DNA of 9,035 nucleotides, taken from DATFWK01 sp035259345 (GTDB taxonomy: Bacteria > Actinomycetota > Thermoleophilia > Miltoncostaeales > Miltoncostaeaceae). Numbering within the stretch: position 1 is the first letter of the stretch; each line of letters opens with the position of its first letter. Shown in pieces: positions 1-4,908 of the stretch. Where the stretch lies: contig DATFWK010000154.1 in assembly GCA_035259345.1 (NCBI GenBank), positions 1-9,035 on the forward strand. Reading direction: 5' to 3'. Under the pieces are notes generated by a model. That model did no database searches, was not told the DNA's origin, and worked only from the letters and a program-made list of their open reading frames with translations. A program made the translations under genes and the position numbers.

Positions 1-752
1 CGCCGGGATGGGAGGACCGCGGCACCACGCTCGACGAGCTCGTGGGGGAGCACCTGCCCAAGGCGGTCGCCCGAATGGAGCGCGCCGGGGCGGGCGGTGA
101 GTACACGCTCTTCGGCTACTGCATGGGCGGCACGATGGCCGCGATGCACGCGGCGCTGCGGCCGGACGGGCTGCGGAACCTGGTCGCGCTGACGGCACCG
201 ATCGACTTTGCCGACGCGGGCGTGCTCTCGCTCTGGACGGATCCGCGCAACCTGGACGCCGAGCGCGTCGCGCGGGGCCTCGGCAACGTGCCCGGCCAGC
301 TCATCGACTTCGGCAACAAGATGCTCCGCCCGGGGCCGAACTTCGTCGGCACCTACGCGACGATGTGGGAGCGCCTTATCGCCGGCCGGGACATGAGCTC
401 CTGGCTGGCGATGCACAAGTGGGTGAACGACGGCGTGCCGTTCCCGGGCGCGGCCTTCGCCCAGTGGATCCGGGACTACTACCAGGAGAACCGCCTGGTC
501 CGCGGCGAGGTGACGATCGGCGGCGCGCCGGTGGACCTCGCGCGGATCAAAGCGCCGCTCCTCGTCATCGCCGGCGCCCGGGACCACATCGTCCCGCCCG
601 CGACGGCGAAGCCGCTCGTCGACCTCGTGTCGAGCGAGGATCGGGAGTACCTCGAGCTTCCGGCCGGCCACGTCGGCCTGCTGGCCGGCTCCGGCGCCCA
701 GGCGTCGCTGTGGCCGAGGGTCACCGACTGGCTCGACGTCCGATCCGATTGA
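1..752 (+). CDS. phaC: PHA synthase, class III-like (alpha/beta hydrolase), 5'-truncated by window edge
   Basis: C-terminal part (about 250 residues visible) of an alpha/beta-hydrolase related to class III PHA synthases, which polymerise (R)-3-hydroxyacyl-CoA into polyester. The frame is open from base 3 to the TGA at 750-752. A GTG at 42 is available, but codons 3-41 already read as family-like protein (PGWEDRGTTLDEL, resembling the region before the nucleophile in class III PhaC), so the true start is upstream and roughly 100 residues are missing. Visible catalytic residues are Cys at 120-122 in the lipase-box variant GYCMGG, Asp at 582-584 in AGARDHIVPP, and His at 669-671 in LPAGHVG. Class III synthases normally need a PhaE partner; none is in the window, though one could lie upstream. 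The next gene, a hydratase, follows after 67 bp and is probably co-transcribed. A non-polymerising PhaC-like hydrolase cannot be excluded. Confidence 0.8.
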   Translation, partial: PGWEDRGTTLDELVGEHLPKAVARMERAGAGGEYTLFGYCMGGTMAAMHAALRPDGLRNLVALTAPIDFADAGVLSLWTDPRNLDAERVARGLGNVPGQLIDFGNKMLRPGPNFVGTYATMWERLIAGRDMSSWLAMHKWVNDGVPFPGAAFAQWIRDYYQENRLVRGEVTIGGAPVDLARIKAPLLVIAGARDHIVPPATAKPLVDLVSSEDREYLELPAGHVGLLAGSGAQASLWPRVTDWLDVRSD

Positions 753-804
753 CACGCTGACGGAGCAGGACCCACGCGCCGGCAGCGGGCCGGGGCGCAC
801 CGAT

Positions 805-813
805 GAGAAAGGA
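805..813 (+). promoter_or_regulatory. Shine-Dalgarno of the MaoC hydratase gene
   Basis: GAGAAAGGA, ending 6 nt before the ATG at 820. It is the only purine-rich stretch of this kind in the 753-819 gap and fixes the start codon. Confidence 0.75.
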
Positions 814-819
814 CTCCAG

Positions 820-1536
820 ATGACCAGATCGCAGACCGGGCCGGGCGGGACGGAGCAGCCGGACGGGCCCATCGAGCTCCTGTGGGGGCGCGCGAACCCG
901 GCGATGTCCGGCTGGTACGACGCGGTGGACTCCTGGAGCAAGGCATGGGCGGGCCTCTTCCTGCGCGCCTGGCCCCTCGTGGCCGCAGCCGAGGGCGACC
1001 CGGCGGGCGCGCCCGTCGGTGAGCCGGTCCGCGAGCCGCCCCCGCCATTCCGCACCCACCCGGCGGGGAAGACCATCGCCCAGCTCGCGGTCGGCGACAA
1101 CGCGAGCATCACGCAGGTCATCACCCAGGCCGACATCGACGCGTTCGCCCGCCTCTCCGGCGACGACAACCCGGCCCACGTCGACGCGGAGTGGGCGGCG
1201 TCCTCGCGCCTCGGCGCACGGGTGGCCCACGGCATGTTCACCGGCAGCCTCATCTCGGCAGTGCTCGGCACCAAGCTGCCCGGGCCGGGGAGCATCTACA
1301 TGTCGCAGACGCTGCGGTGGGTGGCCCCGGTGTACGCGGGCGACGAGCTGACGGCGACGGCCACGGTCGCGGAGATCCAGGCGGACAAGGGGCGGGTCGT
1401 GCTCGACACCGTCGTCACCCGCGACGGCGAGCCGGTCCTGACCGGCCAGGCCCTCGTCATGCCGCCTCCGGCGCCCGCCCCGAAGCGACGCTCCGCCAAG
1501 CCGGCCAACGGGCGCGCGACGAGGCGCAAGGCGTGA
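820..1536 (+). CDS. MaoC-family (R)-specific enoyl-CoA hydratase, PhaJ-like, with N- and C-terminal extensions
   Basis: A 238-residue protein with one MaoC hot-dog domain at about residues 83-214. The hydratase-2 motif is clear: LSGDDNPAH at 112-120, with Asp115 and His120 matching the Asp/His pair of Aeromonas PhaJ, followed by HGM at 137-139. PhaJ enzymes convert trans-2-enoyl-CoA from beta-oxidation to (R)-3-hydroxyacyl-CoA, the PHA synthase substrate. That fits the position between a PhaC-like gene and phaB. The protein is much longer than simple PhaJ (about 130-160 residues). Residues 1-55 are Trp-rich and look amphipathic (LLWGRANPAMSGWYDAVDSW and after), followed by a Pro/Ala linker. 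Residues 215-238 are a Pro/Ala/Lys/Arg tail with many basic residues. The N-terminal segment could be a granule- or partner-binding element; I do not recognise it as a named domain. The ATG at 820 is supported by the SD at 805-813. The hydratase call is strong; PHA-directed function is inferred from context. Confidence 0.9.
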   Translation: MTRSQTGPGGTEQPDGPIELLWGRANPAMSGWYDAVDSWSKAWAGLFLRAWPLVAAAEGDPAGAPVGEPVREPPPPFRTHPAGKTIAQLAVGDNASITQVITQADIDAFARLSGDDNPAHVDAEWAASSRLGARVAHGMFTGSLISAVLGTKLPGPGSIYMSQTLRWVAPVYAGDELTATATVAEIQADKGRVVLDTVVTRDGEPVLTGQALVMPPPAPAPKRRSAKPANGRATRRKA

Positions 1537-1580
1537 CGCGACGCGGCCGCGCCACGGGACGCCGCGGACAGCGGTCGCGG

Positions 1581-1586
1581 TAGGGT
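1581..1586 (+). promoter_or_regulatory. Possible -10 box (TAGGGT) close to the phaB start
   Basis: TAGGGT lies 9 nt before the phaB ATG. It matches the actinobacterial TANNNT -10 pattern at a distance typical of leaderless or very short-leader transcripts, and resembles the TAGNNT boxes before the XRE gene and the carboxylase. No convincing -35 was seen. The stretch after it, GGGGGAAG, could instead serve as an SD, so the site may be incidental. Confidence 0.35.
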
Positions 1587-1595
1587 GGGGGAAGC

Positions 1596-2339
1596 ATGGC
1601 TTCGGAGCTTGCGGAGCAGGTCGCGCTGGTCACGGGCGGCGTGCGCGGGATCGGCCTCGCCATCTCGCGGGCGCTGATGGCAGAGGGCGCGCGCGTCGCG
1701 GCGGGCTTCTCCCGCAACGGGCCCGCCGCCGAGTCGTTCATCGACAGCTACGCCGACCGCGGCGCGACCATCCACCAGGGCACGATCGAGGACCACGCCG
1801 ACTGCGAGCGCGTCGTGGGCGAGGTGATCGAGCGCCACGGGCGCCTCGACATCCTCGTGAACAACGCAGGCATCACGATGGACCGCACGGTCCGCAGGAT
1901 GACGCCGGAGGAGTGGGACCACGTCATCCGGGTCAACCTCAACGGCGCCTTCTACATGTGCCGCGCCGCGATCCCGCACATGGTCGACCGCGGATACGGG
2001 CGCATCGTGAACATGAGCTCCGTCGTCGGCGAGACCGGGAACGTCGGGCAGGCGAACTACGCGGCCTCCAAGTCGGGCCAGTTCGGCCTGACGATGAGCC
2101 TCGCCCTGGAGCTCGCCAACAAAGGCATCACCGTGAACTGCGTGGCGCCGGGCTTCATCGAGACGGACATGACCGACGCGGTGCCGTCCGAGATCATGCA
2201 GCGGGTCGTCGAGACGATCCCGATGCGCCGCCTCGGGCAGCCCGATGAGGTGGCGCGCGTCGTCAACTTCCTGGCGAAGCCGGCCTCGAGCTACATCACG
2301 GGCCAGATCTACTCGATCAACGGCGGCCTCAACATGTGA
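1596..2339 (+). CDS. phaB: Acetoacetyl-CoA reductase (short-chain dehydrogenase/reductase)
   Basis: A 247-residue classical SDR, the usual length for PhaB/FabG. The cofactor motif TGGVRGIG is at 14-20 (first Thr at 13), NNAG at 89-92, active-site Asn114, Ser142, Tyr155 and Lys159 (YAASK). PhaB reduces acetoacetyl-CoA to (R)-3-hydroxybutyryl-CoA, normally with NADPH. The close relative FabG acts on acyl-ACP. PhaB is favoured by NNAGITMDRTVRRMT, which parallels Ralstonia PhaB (NNAGITRDVVFRKMT), by the PhaB-like C-terminus INGGLNM, and by its place directly before phaC. The ATG at 1596 is preceded by GGGGGAAG. The 59-bp gap from the hydratase gene contains a TAGGGT box, so phaB may also have its own promoter. 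The stop codon sits 44 bp before phaC, with a strong hairpin between. Confidence 0.92.
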   Translation: MASELAEQVALVTGGVRGIGLAISRALMAEGARVAAGFSRNGPAAESFIDSYADRGATIHQGTIEDHADCERVVGEVIERHGRLDILVNNAGITMDRTVRRMTPEEWDHVIRVNLNGAFYMCRAAIPHMVDRGYGRIVNMSSVVGETGNVGQANYAASKSGQFGLTMSLALELANKGITVNCVAPGFIETDMTDAVPSEIMQRVVETIPMRRLGQPDEVARVVNFLAKPASSYITGQIYSINGGLNM

Positions 2340-2341
2340 CC

Positions 2342-2362
2342 GCGCGGCCGCACCGGCCGCGC
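2342..2362 (+). other. GC-rich RNA hairpin in the phaB-phaC gap
   Basis: Perfect inverted repeat: GCGCGGCCG (2342-2350), loop CAC, CGGCCGCGC (2354-2362). It starts 3 nt after the phaB stop and ends 6 nt before the phaC SD. There is no T-run, so it is not a canonical intrinsic terminator. It may influence mRNA stability, processing, or relative expression of phaB and phaC. Chance is not negligible in such GC-rich DNA, but a 9-bp perfect stem with a 3-nt loop in a 44-bp gap is notable. Confidence 0.6.
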
Positions 2363-2368
2363 CGCGAC

Positions 2369-2374
2369 GAAGGA
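2369..2374 (+). promoter_or_regulatory. Shine-Dalgarno that sets the phaC start
   Basis: GAAGGA, 9 nt before the ATG at 2384. It favours that ATG over the in-frame GTG at 2336, which overlaps the phaB stop and would add 16 Arg/Pro-rich residues encoded partly by the hairpin. Confidence 0.75.
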
Positions 2375-2383
2375 CGAACGCGA

Positions 2384-4048
2384 ATGACACCTGACGATCC
2401 CATCCAGGATGTGGACCCGCTCGGCTTCGGGGAGGCCTGGGCCAAGACCGCCACGGCGGCGCTCCAGAACTCCGAGGGCGTCGCACGGGCGTGGACCCGC
2501 TACCTCGACGGGCTGATGCAGGCCTCCGCGGCCGCCGCCGCCCGAGCTCGCGGCGAGGAGGCGCCGGGGCCGGCGCAGCCCGGCCGGCGGGACCGGCGCT
2601 TCGGCGACCCGGCGTGGGAGGAGAACCCGGCGCTGTTCGCGCTGCTCCAGGGCTACCTGCTCTCCGGGCGGCTGGTCGCCGACGTGCTGGACGTCTCGCG
2701 GGTGGACGAGGTGACCGACCAGCGCATGGCCTTCCTCGCAGACATCGTGATGGACGCCCTCGCGCCCACGAACTACTTCTGGACCAACCCAGCGGCGGTC
2801 AAGCGGGCGTTCGACACCGGCGGCGCGAGCGTCGTGCGGGGCATGCAGAACTTCCTGGACGACGTGCGCGACAACCAGGGGATGCCGCGCCAGATCGACC
2901 CGGACACGTTCGTGGTCGGCCGGGACCTCGCGGTCACCCCCGGGAAGGTCGTCTTCCGCAACGACCTGATGGAGCTGATCCAGTACGCGCCGCAGACCGA
3001 GACGGTCTACGCGACGCCGCTGCTCATGAGCCCGCCCTGGATCAACAAGTACTACATCATGGACCTGGCGCCGGGGCGGAGCTTCGTGGAGTGGGCCGTG
3101 AAGCACGGGCACACGGTCTTCGCGATCAGCTACCACAACCCGGACGCCGCCGACCGCGACGTCAGCCTCGACGACTACCTGCTGAGCGGGCCGATCGCGG
3201 CGCTGGACGTGATCCGCGACATCACCAAGGCGGAGCGGGCCAACATCGTCGGGCTCTGCCTCGGCGGCACGCTCACGGCCGCGCTCGAGGCCTACCTCGC
3301 CTCGGCGGGGGAGGACCGCATCTCGTCCGCGACGCTGCTCAACACGCTCGTCGACTTCAGCCGCCCCGGGCGCCTCGGCGCGTTCACGGACCGGGCCTCG
3401 GTCGAGCGGCTCGAGAAGCGGATGAACGAGCGCGGGTTCCTCGAGGCCTCGGAGATGATGGGCATCTTCACGTTCATGCGCTCCAACGACCTCGTCTGGA
3501 ACTACGCGGTCAACAACTGGCTGCTGGGCGAGCAGCCGCAGCCGTTCGACATCCTCGCCTGGAACGGTGACAGCACCCGCATGCCGGCAAACATGCACTC
3601 CTTCTACCTGCGCTCGTGCTACCTCGGGAACGAGCTTGCGAAGGGCACGATGGAGCTGGCCGGGACGCGCCTCGACCTGACCGAGATCCGCGCCGACCAC
3701 TACGTCGTCGGCGCCATCGAGGACCACATCGCGCCGTGGGAGGGCAGCTACGCGACCACACAGGTGATGCCGAACGCCGACGTCCGCTACGTCCAGAGCT
3801 CGTCCGGCCACATCGCCGGCATCGTCAACCCGCCGAGCGCGAAGGCGTGGTTCCGGACGGCGCCCGTCCGCCCCGCGGACCCGAAGGAGTGGCTCGAGGC
3901 CTCGGTGCGGCACGAGGGCTCCTGGTGGGAGGACTGGGCCGAGTGGATCGGACAGCGCTCCGGGGAGCAGGTGAAGCCGCCGAAGATGGGCAGCCGCACG
4001 CACAAGCCGGTGGGCGCCGCGCCGGGCACCTACGTGCTCGAGAAGTAG
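2384..4048 (+). CDS. phaC: Poly(3-hydroxyalkanoate) synthase, class I-like
   Basis: A complete 554-residue PHA synthase that joins (R)-3-hydroxyacyl-CoA units into granule polyester. The length is slightly below the usual class I range. The N-terminal PhaC domain covers about residues 75-250, followed by the alpha/beta-hydrolase catalytic domain. Family landmarks are SPPWINKYYIMDL (216-228), the nucleophile Cys292 in GLCLGG (290-295), WNGDSTRMP (393-401), Asp447 in AIEDHIAPW, His476 in SSGHIAG, and the late Trp motif WWEDWAEW (514-521). Cys, Asp and His line up in order and spacing with Cys319, Asp480 and His508 of Ralstonia eutropha PhaC. Residues 45-65 are Ala/Arg-rich and poorly conserved in character. 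It follows phaB by 44 bp and is probably in the same transcript. This is the second synthase in the locus and differs in class from the truncated one at the left edge. The next gene, the phasin, has its own promoter. Confidence 0.96.
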   Translation: MTPDDPIQDVDPLGFGEAWAKTATAALQNSEGVARAWTRYLDGLMQASAAAAARARGEEAPGPAQPGRRDRRFGDPAWEENPALFALLQGYLLSGRLVADVLDVSRVDEVTDQRMAFLADIVMDALAPTNYFWTNPAAVKRAFDTGGASVVRGMQNFLDDVRDNQGMPRQIDPDTFVVGRDLAVTPGKVVFRNDLMELIQYAPQTETVYATPLLMSPPWINKYYIMDLAPGRSFVEWAVKHGHTVFAISYHNPDAADRDVSLDDYLLSGPIAALDVIRDITKAERANIVGLCLGGTLTAALEAYLASAGEDRISSATLLNTLVDFSRPGRLGAFTDRASVERLEKRMNERGFLEASEMMGIFTFMRSNDLVWNYAVNNWLLGEQPQPFDILAWNGDSTRMPANMHSFYLRSCYLGNELAKGTMELAGTRLDLTEIRADHYVVGAIEDHIAPWEGSYATTQVMPNADVRYVQSSSGHIAGIVNPPSAKAWFRTAPVRPADPKEWLEASVRHEGSWWEDWAEWIGQRSGEQVKPPKMGSRTHKPVGAAPGTYVLEK

Positions 4049-4081
4049 CCGGCGGGCGTCCCTGACGGGATCGAGAGCCGC

Positions 4082-4110
4082 TTGTCAAAGTACGCGGTGC
4101 GTACTATAGT
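4082..4110 (+). promoter_or_regulatory. Sigma70-type promoter of the phasin gene
   Basis: -35 TTGTCA (4082-4087; 5 of 6 to TTGACA), an exact 17-bp spacer, and -10 TATAGT (4105-4110; 5 of 6 to TATAAT). Transcription would start near 4117, giving a leader of about 36 nt with an SD. It is by far the best promoter match in the window and lies in an unusually AT-rich island for this DNA. Confidence 0.82.
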
Positions 4111-4114
4111 ACGC
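4089..4114. promoter_or_regulatory. Three-half-site operator overlapping the phasin promoter
   Basis: The 7-mer AGTACGC occurs three times with alternating orientation: 4089-4095 (+), 4099-4105 (as GCGTACT) and 4108-4114 (+). The second and third form the perfect 16-bp palindrome GCGTACTATAGTACGC (4099-4114), which contains the whole -10 box. The first and second form a 7-bp inverted repeat with a 3-bp gap inside the -35/-10 spacer. A protein bound here would block RNA polymerase. The adjacent XRE-family gene is the first candidate; a distant TetR- or PhaR-type repressor is possible. Confidence 0.75.
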
Positions 4115-4141
4115 GACAGCAGCGAATCGATCACCAAGCAC

Positions 4142-4146
4142 AGGAG
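4142..4146 (+). promoter_or_regulatory. Shine-Dalgarno of the phasin gene
   Basis: AGGAG, 6 nt before the ATG at 4153. It supports that start and leadered translation from the upstream promoter. Confidence 0.75.
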
Positions 4147-4152
4147 AGCCTG

Positions 4153-4452
4153 ATGCCCACGCCCATCACCGAGTACATCGTCGCCTCGCAGGACCGCGCC
4201 CTCGCCGCGATCCGCCAGAGCCAGTCGGCCACCGTCGACTTCGTCGAGAGCTGGGCCAAGTCCGTCGAGTCGGCCAGCGCCGAGCTTCCCGCGATCCCGG
4301 TGCCGAAGGCCTTCCCGTCGGCGGAGGAGTTCGTCCAGACCTACTTCGACTTCTACGGCAAGCTGCTCGCCGCCCAGCGCGAGTTCGCGCAGCGCCTCGT
4401 GACGGCGGCCGCGCCGGCCGTGAAGACGGCTCCGGTCGAGGTCCCCGCCTAG
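4153..4452 (+). CDS. Small phasin-like PHA granule protein
   Basis: A 99-residue protein predicted to be mostly helical with no membrane segment or signal peptide. Residues 5-44 form an Ala/Gln/Ser-rich helix (ITEYIVASQDRALAAIRQSQ and on). Next comes a short Pro-containing break (45-55). Residues 57-88 form a second amphipathic helix ending FYGKLLAAQREFAQRLVTAA, a pattern typical of phasins, which coat PHA granules and limit their coalescence. The Pro/Ala/Val tail (88-99) is also phasin-like. The assignment relies on helix pattern, composition, size and position after phaC, since phasins are poorly conserved in sequence. The gene has its own strong promoter with an overlapping operator, as expected for an abundant, tightly controlled granule protein. 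The XRE regulator gene starts 9 nt after its stop. Confidence 0.8.
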   Translation: MPTPITEYIVASQDRALAAIRQSQSATVDFVESWAKSVESASAELPAIPVPKAFPSAEEFVQTYFDFYGKLLAAQREFAQRLVTAAAPAVKTAPVEVPA

Positions 4453-4455
4453 ACT
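4450..4455 (+). promoter_or_regulatory. Possible -10 box (TAGACT) built on the phasin stop codon
   Basis: TAGACT begins with the phasin TAG stop and ends 6 nt before the XRE ATG. This spacing fits a leaderless transcript, and no SD is visible before the XRE start (the intervening bases are GGCGCC). It would let the regulator be made independently of the phasin promoter. No clear -35 was seen. Confidence 0.45.
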
Positions 4456-4461
4456 GGCGCC

Positions 4462-4878
4462 ATGGCGGCCCAGGATCCCCTGACCGGACAGGTCGAGGCC
4501 CTCGGTCGCTTCATCCATGCGCAACGCAAGCTCGCGGGGCTCTCGCTCCGCGAGCTCGCGGCGTTGACGGAGCTTTCCAACGCGTACCTGAGCCAGCTCG
4601 AGCGCGGCCTGCACCAGCCCTCGATGCGGGTCATCGGGCAGGTCGCGCGCGCGTTCGGGATGCCGGCCGAGACGTTCCTGCGCCAGTCGGGGATGCTCGG
4701 CGCCGAGCCCCCGGCGGCCGCGGGCGCCGGGGCGGCCGGGCCCGAGGCGGGCGACGAGCCGGTCTCGGCCGAGGACGCGATTCGGGCCGACCCGCGCCTC
4801 ACCGATGCCCAGCGGGAGGCCCTGCTCGCCGTCTACCGCAGCTTCTCGGACCGGCGGGCCCCGGGCGAAGCGACCTGA
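4462..4878 (+). CDS. XRE-family helix-turn-helix transcriptional regulator
   Basis: A 138-residue DNA-binding protein. Residues 14-72 form a Cro/C1-type HTH, with LSLRELAALTELSNAYLSQLERG at 27-49 spanning the helix-turn-helix and PSMRVIGQVARAFGMPAETF as the following helices. Residues 80-100 are a low-complexity Ala/Gly/Pro linker. Residues 101-130 (EDAIRADPRLTDAQREALLAVYRSF) are a short C-terminal helix region, possibly for oligomerisation or granule sensing. There is no recognisable ligand-binding cupin or peptidase domain. The gene is 9 nt after the phasin gene, so a role in phasin/PHA control, comparable in logic to the unrelated repressor PhaR, is a reasonable inference. No SD is present; a TAGACT box suggests leaderless expression. 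The HTH call is firm, the target is not. Confidence 0.9.
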   Translation: MAAQDPLTGQVEALGRFIHAQRKLAGLSLRELAALTELSNAYLSQLERGLHQPSMRVIGQVARAFGMPAETFLRQSGMLGAEPPAAAGAGAAGPEAGDEPVSAEDAIRADPRLTDAQREALLAVYRSFSDRRAPGEAT

Positions 4879-4901
4879 CGCCCGGCCCGGCGCCGCGGGC
4901 G
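4879..4901. terminator. Possible bidirectional terminator hairpin between convergent genes
   Basis: CGCCCG (4879-4884) and CGGGCG (4896-4901) are perfectly complementary, with an 11-nt loop that contains the palindrome GGCGCC. They fill most of the 30-bp gap between the convergent XRE and KAS III genes. The stem is only 6 bp and there is no T-run on either strand, so support is mainly positional. Confidence 0.3.
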
Positions 4902-4908
4902 ATCGTGC

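Noticed and set aside
42..44. GTG as the true start of the first gene
   Set aside because: Codons before it already read as family-like sequence and the frame is open to the window edge, so the gene is truncated rather than starting here.
776..798. Hairpin in the gap before the hydratase gene
   Set aside because: The stem needs a 2-nt bulge and is made only of G and C in GC-rich DNA; no T-run or conserved feature supports it.
2336..2383. GTG at 2336 as an overlapping, translationally coupled start for phaC
   Set aside because: It would add 16 Arg/Pro-rich residues partly encoded by the hairpin, while the ATG at 2384 has a well-placed SD and starts a normal class I N-terminus.
2981..2989. 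Extra AGTACGC operator copy inside phaC
   Set aside because: A single unpaired half-site within codons for QYAP, with no partner or promoter nearby; probably chance.
2309..4003. Long open frame antisense to phaC, and similar long antisense frames opposite phaB, the KAS III gene and the carboxylase
   Set aside because: They are Arg/Pro/Ala/His-rich translations expected from the complement of GC-rich codon usage, have no domains, and lie opposite clearly real genes.
4049..4081. Intrinsic terminator after phaC
   Set aside because: Only very short complementary segments (TCCC/GGGA) occur and there is no T-run; read-through or Rho-type termination cannot be told from sequence.
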